This document shows positions 24,101 to 36,100 of a stretch of DNA of 64,000 nucleotides, in pieces (within the stretch, counting starts at the first letter, position 1; each line of letters starts with the position of its first letter). The stretch spans positions 48,647,434-48,711,433 of the forward strand of contig NC_081828.1 in NCBI RefSeq assembly GCF_030867095.1. Reading direction: 5' to 3'. The notes under the pieces are model-generated. The model was not told the origin of the DNA. It made no database searches and saw only the letters and a list, made by a program, of their open reading frames with translations. Origin of the DNA: Alligator mississippiensis (lineage: Eukaryota > Chordata > Crocodylia > Alligatoridae). Made by a program: the position numbers and the translations under genes.

Positions 24101-27100
24101 TTGTTAGATATCCAGTTTCTTGTGTTTATATTCTTATTAATACTGCAGGACCGGATGTGGCTATCAGGGGAGGGCTGGAGGCCATGGAGGGGTGCCTCAC
24201 AAGCACTCAGTAGCAGGCAGTCTAGCCTGCAGTCAGGGACTCGGGGTGCCGAGACGCGTGTGCTGCATTAGGCCAAGTCTAGGAGAGCTAAGGCCAGGGT
24301 CAGGCAGCTAAGCCTGGGGTTGGAGGCCCAGAGGGCTGTGGTCTGGCACAAGCTGAGGCTAGCAGGGTCAAGGCTAGTGGAAGCAGCCCAGCCTGGAGTC
24401 AGAAACCCTGAGAGCAGAAGTCTGGGGTAGTGGAAGAAACTCAGCTTGGGTCAGGGACCTAGAAGGGCAGAAGCAGTTTAACAAGGAGAAATGCAAAGTG
24501 CTGCACCTAGGGAGGAAAAATGTCCAGCACACCTACAGCCTAGGGAATGACCTGCTGGGTGGCATGAAAGTGGAAAGGGATCTTGGAGTCCTAGTGGACT
24601 CCAAGATGAACATGAGCTGGCAGTGTGACGAAGCCATCAGAAAAGCCAATGGCACTTTATCGTGCATCAGCAGATGCATGACGAATAGATCCAAGGAGGT
24701 GATACTTTCCCTCTATCGGGCGCTGGTCAGACCGCAGTTGGAATACTATGTGCAATTCTGGGCGCCGCACTTCAAGAGGGATGTGGATAACCTGGAGAGG
24801 GTCCAGAGAAGGGCCACTCGTATGGTTAAGGGCCTGCAGACCAAGCCCTACGAGGAGAGACTAGAGAAACTGGACCTTTTCAGCCTCCGCAAAAGAAGGT
24901 TGAGAGGTGACCTTGTGGCTTGACCTTGTGGCTGACTATAAGTTCATCATGGGGGCACAGAAGGGAATCGGTGAGTTTTTATTCACCAAGGCGCCCCCGG
25001 GGGGTTACAAGAAACAATGGCCACAAGCTAGCAGAGAGCAGATTTAGACTGGACATTAGGAAGAACTTCTTCACAGTTAGAGTAGCCAAGGTCTGGAACG
25101 GGCTCCCAAGGGAGGTGGTGCTCTCCCCTACCCTGGGGGTCTTCAAGAGGAGGTTAGATAAGCATCTAGCTGGGGTCATCTAGACCCAGCACTCTTTCCT
25201 GCCTATGCAGGGGGTCGGACTCGATGATCTGCTGAGGTCCCTTCCGACCCTAACATCTATGAATCTATGAATAAGCCTGGGGTGGTGGAAATAGTCCAGC
25301 CTAGGGTCAGGGGCTGAGAGAGGACTCCAGCCACTGTGCAAGGGCCAGGGGCCCAGGGAATACAGGGCTAAGTTCAGAGCAGGCTTGAACCAGGAGGGTC
25401 AAACCTAGAAAGGGATTAGTGCCCGGTACCCAGAGAAGAGAGAGAGCCTTGCCAGAGACAGGGGCCCAGTGGGCTGACTGGAATGTGAGCAGAAGCAGCC
25501 CAGGCTGGAGTTGGGGACCCAGAAGGCTGAGGGCTTGGATAAGACTACAGCAGCATGGCAAGGGCCAGGGGCCCAGTGAGCAGAAGGCTAAGTCCATGGC
25601 ATGCTAAAAGGACTAGGGGGCTGAACTCTAGGAGAGATGGAAACCAGACTCAGATGTGGGGAGAAGAGTCTTGTCAGGGCCAGGGATATGACAGGCTAGA
25701 ACAGGGGTAGGCAATGTTTTTTGGCTGCCGTGCCAAAAAACCCACAATGTCTACCTTGGAAGGTGCCGAAGTGCTGACATGCCAGAGCCCGGAGCAGCTG
25801 TTTACAGCCTCCTGGCTGCAGCCAGCCCATGGAGCCCAGTCTGCTTGCAGCAGGGCTTGCAGCCTCCCAGCTTCCTGCTGGGAGCAGCCTGGGCTCCGTG
25901 GCTGGCAACAGCTGCTTAGAGACTGGGCTGGTGGTGGTGTACCGAGCAAAATGGCCTTGTGTGCCATGCTCGGCACGCGTGCCAGGGGTTGCTGACCCCT
26001 GGGCTAGAAGGGCTAGATGGTTAACAGGCGGGGCTACCACAGGCCCAGTGGACAATCTAAAGTAACATCTATGAGGCATGGCTATGGCTGTAAGGGTTGA
26101 AGGAGGACATGAATAGGCCTTAAGGCAACTGGTTCCCTGGGAACATGGATAGGGCCAGGAGGGCCTCACTTAATATTGAGGGTAAAACTGAGATCAGCTG
26201 GGTCTGGGAGGTATTTACTGGACCAGGAATAGAAGAGGGCTCATTCGGGGATCCTGGGGCAACCTCCCTTCTTGTAACCTAATTAATTTATCAGTCATGG
26301 CAGGAAAGAGGAAAAGGAAGGGAACTGAAGGAGCCCAAGCAGCACAGGAGCTGAGTTGCCACCGGAGTGGGGGAGGTCATGGCTGCCCCTGGGCCCCAAT
26401 CCAGTTACAAGATTACAATGAGGTTTGGTTTTTTTGGGGGTTTTTTTGAGTGAAGTGTCTCTTGTCAAAGCACAGGTTCACTTTGAGGAGAGGCTCAGTA
26501 TAACAAATTGTTTGCTGCCTAACGCCTCTTGCAGTGAAGTCTGTTCAGTATCATCATAAAAAAAATTACTGTGTTCTAATTCACTGTTGACAGGATCTAC
26601 TGTAATTACTGGTTGAATGAGCAGTCTCCATTTGTGAAAACAATGCCTTTCCAACTGTCTGTCTTAAGTACTTTTAGGACACCCATTATTTTATAGCAAT
26701 TGGGCACCTCCAGAATCTTTTAAAGTATTTTTTCTGATAACACTCCTGTGAGGTAGGGCAGATATCCCCATTCTTAAATGGGAGACTGAGACAGATACAC
26801 AGTTCCTAGTCCACTAATTAGATGCCAAAGTGTGAGTCCCTGTACTGCTCAGGTCCCTGAAAATCCATTAATACTTTTGTAACACGTTGTTATCTTAGCT
26901 TTAAAATTAAGTCACAAAAGAACAGTGAGGAAGAGGAGGAAGATCTACCTACCTTTTGTATTAAGTTTTTCAGACCCTCAGAAAGGGTGGAATAAGATTG
27001 CACTTAGGTAAGTACATCTGCTAATAAAAAAGTGGGTGGGTCCACCTCCTTCTCACCACATTTTTATGACTTGGTCTACATAGGCATCAGATAGGTAGAA

Positions 27101-30100
27101 AAGGATCTGGCTCTAAGTGATCTGTTAAAGGTCACACGGGAAGTCTTTGCTGGAGTAGGATATTGAAACCTGGTTTCCTAGGTGCCCGGTTGGTGCTCTA
27201 ACCTTTTGACTTCCTTTTCTTTCCTTGGGAAGCCTTAGTTATGGATAGGCATTTGTCTCACCAGCAGATGCATAGCTGGGCAGCTCTCTGCCCTGTGCAG
27301 TGGCAGCAGATGGGGCAGTGTTGGCTACTGTGTTGCCAGTGGCAGCAACGTGGCCAGCCACTAGCTGTGCCCCGTCCCACCATTTTCAAAGGAAGCATCT
27401 AGGGCTTATGCCCGGGTTACCACCCATCCCTTGCCAGTTACACTACTGCTCACCACAGTTACGGTTGCCATCATAATCTTATGATGCTGATTCTTTAACC
27501 TGTTGCAAGCAATCTTGAACCTTTAAACTTCAGGTCATCCCTGTGATAATACCAGTAATACTAACTATTCCATTACTTTTGCTGAAGGAGGAAAGGACAT
27601 AATGAGATAACAGCATAGGGTATCCATGCAGTCTCGCAGTGGCAGGACCCCAGCCAGTCTCTGAAACCTTGGTTCTCTCACTTCTGCTTCCAAATTAGAA
27701 GGTGCTTAGGTATGCCACAGAGGATGTGATCTGAAGGGGACCAAAAGGCAATAGTACCTTGCTTCATGTGGCTTTTCCTGTATATTGGTTCAGAGAGTGG
27801 CTGTACTGTTAGCTTTAAAAAGCAAAGCCTAGTAGCCTACCACCAGGACTGTCAAGAATGAAGGTGTACCTAAGTTAAAACTTCAGATTCAGGAATTGTC
27901 AAACTTTGTGGTACGGACCCACCTTTGTTCAGAAATCAGAGTAAAAAAATATAAAAGAAACTGATGGATTCCCTGAGGCAAAGGAACCTTGTTCCAACAC
28001 ATTTTGATTTTTCATGTTTAAACTTTCTCTTAAAGAAATTGACAGTCCAACTAACCTGGTGACTGATCAAGTGACAGAGGACACAGCCACCATCTCCTGG
28101 AGGGCAGTTCAGGCTCCCATAGACAGATACATGGTGAGCTACACTTCTCCTGATGGGGACAGCAGGGAGATGGCTGTGGAGAATGACAGGAGCATTACCA
28201 CCTTGATGGGACTGAGGCCAGGCATGGAGTACATCATCTACATCTGGGCTGAGAAAGGAACCCAGCAGAGCAAAAGGGCAGACACTAAGGCACTGACAGG
28301 TAACCTGGGGGAGGATCTTTGTGATGTAATACTAACAGAAGACATATCATAAACCTTTTCTGAACACTTGCTTTGTTTTTGTTCCATCATCTACCACCAT
28401 AGATGACATGGACATATTACATGCTTCAATAAACTTCAGGTTTGATATTTAGAGCCTAGCTCCAGTCGTATTTAGTTAATTCTGATTTTATGTAATAGGT
28501 TGTGCTGTCAGTTCCAAGATGCACCTCAGTTTTGTGCAAGTTTCCCCCACAGAGATCTGACAACCTGTCACAGATTTTGCTTATGTTAGTGGTTCCCAAA
28601 TTAAGTAACATAATTCCAAATAGGGCAACAGCATTTATGAACACAGTTGTGAGCCTCATATAATTCTCTTGTAAGAGTCTTTTCTGGAAGTTGGGATTCA
28701 AGTTGACTGGAAGTTGAGTCATGTACCTAGAAAATCTGGGAACTGATGTACTAATTCCCTAGTATTCCTTGGTTGGCACAGCTCTGTAAATTCATCTTGA
28801 TCCTGACCCATGATACACTTTACTACTCCAGGCCAGAACCTCTGTAAATTCTTCCAATGTGCCCAAGTCCTGAACCACTTGTAGTGAAAAGGATGCTTAC
28901 TCAGCAAGGCTAGGATGATGGGACTTGCAAAGAAGTAGGCCTATTTTCGTCTCCACCTCACACTGCCTCATAAGAAAGCTTTGAACATGGAAAAAGAGTT
29001 GCTGAATGGCAATAGCTTCAGCATCAGTCAATCATATTTGTCATAATCAAAGCTTTTGCTTATAGAAATCAGCAGGAGAAGTGGTGTTTAGCCACTGAGA
29101 CATGAACATAAAAGTAGATCAACCCATATATGTTGCTTCATAGCCAAGGAGCATGAAAATAAGGTGTACAGACCAAAAGCTCCAAGGAGTTACTTGGGAA
29201 TCTTCATAATATTCTAATAATCTGCTTTCTGTCACAGAAATTGACAGCCCAACTAACCTGGTGACCGATCAAGTGACAGAGGACACAGCCACCATCTCTT
29301 GGAAGCAGGTCCAGGCTCCCATAGACAGATACATGGTGAGCTACGCCTCTCCTGATGGAGACAAAAGGGAGATGGCAGTGTGGAAGGACAAGAGCATCAC
29401 CACTCTGACTGGACTGAGGCCAGGTGTGGAGTACATTATTTACATCTGGGCTGAGAAAGGAACCCAGCAGAGCAAGAGGGAAGACACTAGAGCTGTGACA
29501 GGTAACTTGGGGGAATCTCTGGGACGTGATACCACAGTAGCAAATGGAACATTGTTGATTCCACGTGCTGCATTAGCTATGTATTTGTCTCCCCTCCCCA
29601 TGACCAAGTTGTTGCATAGTGTCATATATGACTTATTGCAATACAGTCTTGTTTTGAAGTCTTGTATGCCCCTTAGGCACCTTTAGGCTCCGAGAAACAG
29701 CTGCTATTGTGAGAGGGTGAGTGATCTGCCATGCATAAGATACAGTATGAATAAATGCTGTAAGTGCTGTTACTTACACATCTATTAACATATTTTAATT
29801 GTAGCTAGTTGCACCACCTGTTATATAAGTACTGCCACTTTCTCTGACAGATCTACTGATGGATTCCTTTCATGAACTACAGCATTTCTACTGTTCTGGC
29901 CCTTAGTTTTTACACAGCTTAGATTTTGAGTTGAAACCACTAACTCAGAAAAAAAATCCATTTCTGGCCTTACTATTTTACCAGGAGCATCCCTTGCTGT
30001 TCCACCACTGAGGCTTCTAGCCAGGGAAGTTCTGCTATGCTCATCAGCCCTGTCTTTCATCTATCCTACTATTCCTGTCCTGAAACACCAGTAGTAAGAT

Positions 30101-33100
30101 TCATGTTTAGGCACTGAGACAGGAATGTATGAGTAGGTCAACAAATATATGGTCTTTCACCTCCTAGGAATAGGAAAAATAAAGTGTTGAGACTAGAAGC
30201 TTTAAGGAGATGCTTGGTGTCACAGAATGGGGTCCCCAGGGATGGCCATTATACTCTTAGGGCTCCTTGACTGTGCCAATCTTGCCCAACAGGCACCCTC
30301 TTTCTCACCCACCATTATCTTGCTGGTACTTTTAATATAGAGAGGCTACCCTTGATCTTATTGCCTGGACATGGTCTTGCTGGACCCCTCTGAACCCTGT
30401 GGGTTCTTAGACCCCTTGGCATCCCGCTTTAAAATGGATGATTCATGGGACGCCCTTAGCCTTATGGGCTAGATGCATGGCTCCAAACCGCCCCTTTAGC
30501 ATGCCCCAAGCCTTGCAGATGGTATTGACGTTGTCTCTCCTGGGCCTTGTTATAACTCAGCCCCCCACTGGGCTCTCCGCAGCCCTGTCTCCATGCCCCA
30601 CACTGGCGCTGGGGTCTTCTCACCCTCTGATTGCTGCACCCTTCTCTGGCGCTGGGGTCCCCACACTGTCATGGGCCCCCAATGAGGCCTCCTCCTTCCC
30701 CAACAGCCTCAGCCCAATCCACTGGTCAAACAGCAACTAAAATCTGAGCCCCTGGGCTATAACCAATATAAGCGGTTCCGGGTGTGCTCTGTTCCTTTAA
30801 AACCTTGTTTCTCCAAGCACTAAGTGCCTTGTAAGCCAGAGTCTTGGGTGAAGTCCTGGAGCCCCTTAATCCTACCCCGGGTAGAACAAGCAGCCAAGCC
30901 TCTCTCGTGAGCTTCTTCTCCAAGAGCTCCTTCCCCCTCGGCTGCTGACAGAGAACCCCCTTCCTACTCCCAGCCCTGGGGTTTATATTTGCCCAGGGCC
31001 TGCCTCTCCCGGTCAGCTGACTGGGTGCAGGTGCAGGCTAATTTACTTGTTGGCCTGTTGCCACAGTAACCTTCACCTGTGGGCTTCTGCCTGGCTCTTA
31101 GACCCTCTCCCCCGACAGTTTCTTCTTTTATAGGAGCAGGCACTTTAGTGCCCTGTAACACTTGGAAATCTTCATAATGTTTTAATGTTTGCATTTTTTT
31201 GTTTCACAGAAATTGACAGCCCAACTAATCTAGTAGCTGACCGAGTGACAGAGAACACAGCCACTATCTCCTGGATGGGTGTTCAGGCACCCATAGACAG
31301 ATATATGGTGAGCTACACCTCTCTTGATGGGGACACCAGAGAGATGGCAGCGGGGAAGGATAGGAGTATCACCCTGACGGGACTGAGGCCAGGCATGGAG
31401 TATATCATCTATATCTGGGCTGAGAAGGGAACTCAACAGAGCAAGAGGGCAAGCACTGAAGTACTGACAGGTAACTTGGGGGGAATTTGGGGACACAGTG
31501 CTACAACTGTAGATGGAGGCCACATGGTGCTTTGGCTGAGAATGTGACCAACCTCCTTCTCCTAGCTTGTAATGTAGATCATATCACATAGGACCTGTTG
31601 CCATAGAGCTGTGTTCTGAAGAACATGTACGTGTTTGGAGGCCCTCAGAAACAGTTGCTTGTTATGAGGTAAATGAATTGCCACAAGTAAAATGGAGCAT
31701 CAGTAAATTCTGTGCATGCCTTCCCTCACACATCTGTCAATGTGTTTTACCGTTGCTACTAACACCTCCTATTACTTCAATCCTGTCCCTTTCCCTCACA
31801 GATCTACTAATGGATCTCATCCCTGAACTGCAACACCTCTGCTCTTCTGCTCCATAGTCCTTACACAGCTAAGATTTGAATTGAAACCCCCACCTCCCAC
31901 AGAAAAAAACCTAGTCTTGGCCTTCCAAGAAAGTAAAACTTTCCCCTTCATTTGCAGCATCTCTTTTTTCCATGGCTAATGCCTCTGCTCCAAGATCACT
32001 TTGTGAGGGCTCCTCAGATCTCTCCTTCATCCAGACCACTATTATAGCCCTTAAACAGCATTCTGGCTACTGCTGTTTCATCACTGAGACATGGATCTAT
32101 AAGTAGGCTAATTGATTTGTGGTCCTTTCCCACTAAGAGTTTGGAAATAAGGCATAGAAACCAAAACCTTCAAGGGGGTTCTTGGGAATCTTCATAATCT
32201 GTACTTTCCTTCACAGAAATTGATGGCCCAACCAATCTGGTGACTGATCAAGTGACAGAGGACACAGCCACCATCTTGTGGAAGCAGGTCCAGGCTCCCA
32301 TAGACAGATACATGGTGAGCTACACCTCTCCTGATGGAGACACCAGAGAGATGGCAGTGGGGAAGGACAGGAGCATCACCACCCTTACTGGCCTTAAGCC
32401 AGGTGTGGAGTACATCATCTACATCTGGGCTGAGAAGGGAACCCAGCAGAGCAAGAGGGCAGACACTAGAGCTGTGACAGGTAACCCAGGGGAATTTTTC
32501 AGACCTGATACTATAGTAGCAGATGTAATACTGCTGTTGCAATATGGTGCATTAGCTGTGAACGTGTCTTTCCCTTCACTTTGAAAGTCAGAGTATATTA
32601 CGTAAGAGTTGTTGCAGCATAGTTTTGTTTGGGAGAAAGATCTATCCTCTCCCAAAGATCCATCCTCTAAGTAACTTATGTCAGTGTGGGGCGCGGAGAC
32701 AAGTAACTTATGCTTTTGTGGCAGGGTAAATGAGTTGCCACGAATAAGAGCTTCCCTGAATAAATGCTGTGCTTGCTGTCTCCCCACATCTGTCAATGTA
32801 TCATGTCTTAGCTTCTGCTAGTAGCACCTCCTGTTACAGCAGTCCTACCCCTTTCCCTGACAGATCTACTAATGAATCTCACTTCTGACTTGCAGCTCCT
32901 CTGCTATTGCAGTCCTTAGTCCTTACACAGCTCAGATTTGAGTTGAATCTTCCCCCAAAAAACAAAAACAGTCCTGGCCCTTCTAGAGAATTCAGCCTTT
33001 CCGTTCAACCTGCAACATTTCTTACTCTGCTATGGCCAAGTCAGTTCTGTCAGTGCTCCTCAGCCATGACCTTCATTCAGCCAGTTATTCACATCTTGAA

Positions 33101-36100
33101 AGCTAGATCAGTAGCTAGATGAGTATTTAGACACTGAGACATGAATACTAGAACATAAAAGTAGGTTAATCATTATATGGTTCCTCATCTCTTCAGAGTA
33201 TAAAAATAAATGGTAGTAACCAAAGCTTCAACAAGATGCTTCTGAGTATGTTCATAATATTCCAGTAATCTGCACTTTTCTTCATAGAAATTGACAGCCC
33301 AATTAATCTGGTGACTGACCGAGTGACAGAGGACACAGCCACCATCTCTTGGCAGGGAGTCCAGGCTCCCATAGACAGGTACATAGTGAGGTACACCTTA
33401 CCTGATGGGGATGCGAAGGAGATGGCAGTGGGGAAGGACAAGAGCGTCACCACTCTGACCGGACTGACGCCAGGCATGGAGTACATCATCTACATCTGGG
33501 CTGAGAAGGGAGCCCAGCAAAGCAAGAAGGCAAACACTAAAGCATTGACAGGTATCCTGGGGCAGGAGGGAAGCAAGATGGAAATACTTTTATTCTTTCA
33601 TTATTTCATATTTCAATATTATTTATTTATTTTTGTATTCCCATGTGGCAGTAAATTTGCCAATTAATATATGGCAAATGGAAGTCTAGTGGCCATAATT
33701 ACTGGGTTATTATGGACTGCTAAGTATGGAAGATGGAACAGATCTAAGTGATAATGAATTAGCTCTCTAATGGGCCTGTAGATTACTCTGTTGCTTTTCT
33801 GACCCAGTAGAATTTAACACCTTTGCAGTGGTGTAAATGAACATACAAGGTACAGCACTACCAGGAGCTTAGGCCCCTTTTATTTCATCAGAGGAAGTAA
33901 TCATCCAACATAAGGGAACTTCATGCTTCTAGAGAAGTGGAAACCAAACTTCAGCTGCCTTACTCAGGCATCCAGCCTAAAGACACATTGGGATGCTGGA
34001 GAACATGCTGCACTTTAGTGATCCCATCTTGTATGACCCCTGAGTCCTAATACAAATGAGTGTAGTTGGAAAGCAAAGCAGCCCTGAGCTGAGACATATG
34101 CTTTGGAGTCAAAATGCTCTCCAGCACTCCTGGAACTATCAAAAGCAAAGTTAGATGAGCTAAGCTCTGAGACAGAGGGTCTCAGGTGACACTTAGCTAT
34201 AATAAGAATACAAAATTTTTATGCAGGGAATTCCAGCATTTCAAATTTTGATTCCCCTCCCCCTCCTCAAATTATAATGAGAATCCCTGAAATATCCTTT
34301 GAAAGGAAATTCATGTCTGTTTTGGGATCTGAACATTTTGTTCCAAGTTAGATTTAAAACCACAAGCTTTCCCAAGTGCAGTCATTTCAAGGTGAAAATT
34401 GAAATATTTAATTTTTTTTTCTAGATTAAACTTTATATCAAAATTCACACTTCCTGAGAAACATTTCAATGTTAAGGAAATAGCAAGACATTTTTCAACT
34501 GACTCTATTAATACTGTGAAAATCTTATTCAAGTCAACTTATACCCTCTGATTTTCCTTATCCTTTCCTATCATTGAAAAGGAAGTGAAACATGTAGTAG
34601 AGATCCCATAATGGAAGTGTTTAGATCAGAGGCAATTCTGTTGGCATCCAAGTTGTAAGAGTCTCCTAAGATAATGGACATTTTGCTGTGCATTCCAAGG
34701 GAACAGCGCTACAGATGCTAGCTGTAGCATCATGGGAGTACAACACTGCTAATTTTACTCTCTGTCCTCTGAATCCAATATTTTGATCTCCCTCTGCTGC
34801 CCAAGATGGGGAGGTGGAATAAACTTCCACTGTTCTAATCTGGCAGGATTTCTGCTTTTATATATAATGGGATGGGCCTCTCCTTATTCACTGAATTTCC
34901 AAGGTTAGATATTTTAATTAAAATGAATATCTGGTGTCTTATAGTTAATAATGGCTTTCTAGGTATAATCTAATGTCCCTGCTCCTGTCTCTTTCTCCTT
35001 TTAAAGGTGTCTTAACCTATGTAGATTTACTTATCTATTTTATAAAAGAAAAACTTTACACACAAAGAATTCAGGTGCTACTGGCTCTTAACTCTGGGTG
35101 CAGGCTACTACTGTTGTTCTAATTTTACCTACCTCCTTACATGGCACCCTATTATAATAGTCTCTGAGGACCTCAGTCTCTATTGTGCTTGTACTCAGAA
35201 CACCTGTTTGATTTTGGGGGGAACCAAGGCACAGAGGGGCTAGGTGATGTAACAAACCTCACACAGGAACTCCGACAGAGCAGGGAATTGAAACTGCTCT
35301 GGAAGAACAGGGAACTGAAATTAGGAGGTGCTGTGTCGTAAGTGCATATAGTTGCCTGTGTTGCTAGATAACACTCTTCCATAAATATCAGCCTTTCCTG
35401 TGAAATACCTCAGGTTGAAATAAGAAAGAATAGAGGAAGTGAGACAACTTGGGTGGAGATCTTTGTGGGATTAACTACATGTTTCCAAAGCACCTGCAGA
35501 TAGAATCTGCAGGGACTGCTTTCACTTCTGTTCTGTTCTGGTCAGAAACTAGGAAAGCATCTTTCCAGGGAGCAAACCTCATAAATTGTTGTGCTCTAAT
35601 GATACCACATCTGTATGCCCAGTAGAGAATAATGCCAGACAATACTTCTGGTGCCTAAGGGACATGACTTATGAGGAAAGACTGAGGGAACTGGTTGTAT
35701 TTAGTCTAGAAAGAGGAGACTGAGAGGGGATTTAATAGCAGCCTTCAACTACCCTAAGGGGGGGGGGGGGGTTCAAAAGAGGATGGAGCTGGACTATTCT
35801 CAGTGGTGGCAGATGACAGAACAAGAAGCAAGTCTCAAGTTGCAACAAGGGAAGTTTAGGTTAGATAAGGGAAGTTTAGGTTGGATATTAGGAAGAATTT
35901 TCTCACTGCGGGGGTAATAAAACACTGGAACGGGTTACCCAGAGAGGTTGTGGAAACTCTATCCTTGGAGGTTTTCAAAACCTGGCTAGTTGGTTGGGAT
36001 GATCCAGTTGGGGATGTTCCTGCTTTGACTAGATGACCTGCTAAGGTCTCTTCCAACCGTAACTTTCTATGATTCATGATTGCCCTGAAGTGCTATTGGT

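Larger units (their letters stand above)
23765..26409. mobile_element. LTR-like element, probably a solo LTR, with nested insertions
   Basis: The interval starts TGTAAC and ends GTTACA (perfect 6-bp terminal inverted repeat of the TG...CA type). The flanking pentamers AGGTT and AGATT agree at 4 of 5 bases. Removing the nested CR1 and MITE leaves roughly 1.5 kb, long but possible for a solo LTR. The interior shows loosely repeated phrases around CCCAGCCTGG and GGGCCAGGGGCCC. No gag, pol or env sequence was recognised, so it is a broken fossil at most. The family is unknown and the ends are only moderately supported. Confidence 0.4.
23728..28035 (+). other. TNN intron 8
   Basis: About 4.3 kb, mostly insertions. 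An LTR-like interval (23765-26409) begins 37 bp after the exon 8 donor and contains a CR1 end (24470-25271) and a hAT MITE (25702-26001). Downstream are two reverse-strand MIR fragments (about 26745-26850 and 27110-27205). The last 300 bp show nothing recognisable before the TTAAAG acceptor. Confidence 0.75.

Noticed and set aside
32217-32240. EIDG motif at the start of FNIII 8 as an integrin site like EIDGIEL of TNC
   Set aside because: It is followed by PTNL and sits at the domain junction, not in the loop that carries the TNC site; human TNN has similar sequence at this place as linker.
23084-33551. Regular repeats mistaken for a CRISPR-like or satellite array
   Set aside because: The units are FNIII exons with splice sites and open frames, spaced irregularly from 116 bp to over 4 kb.
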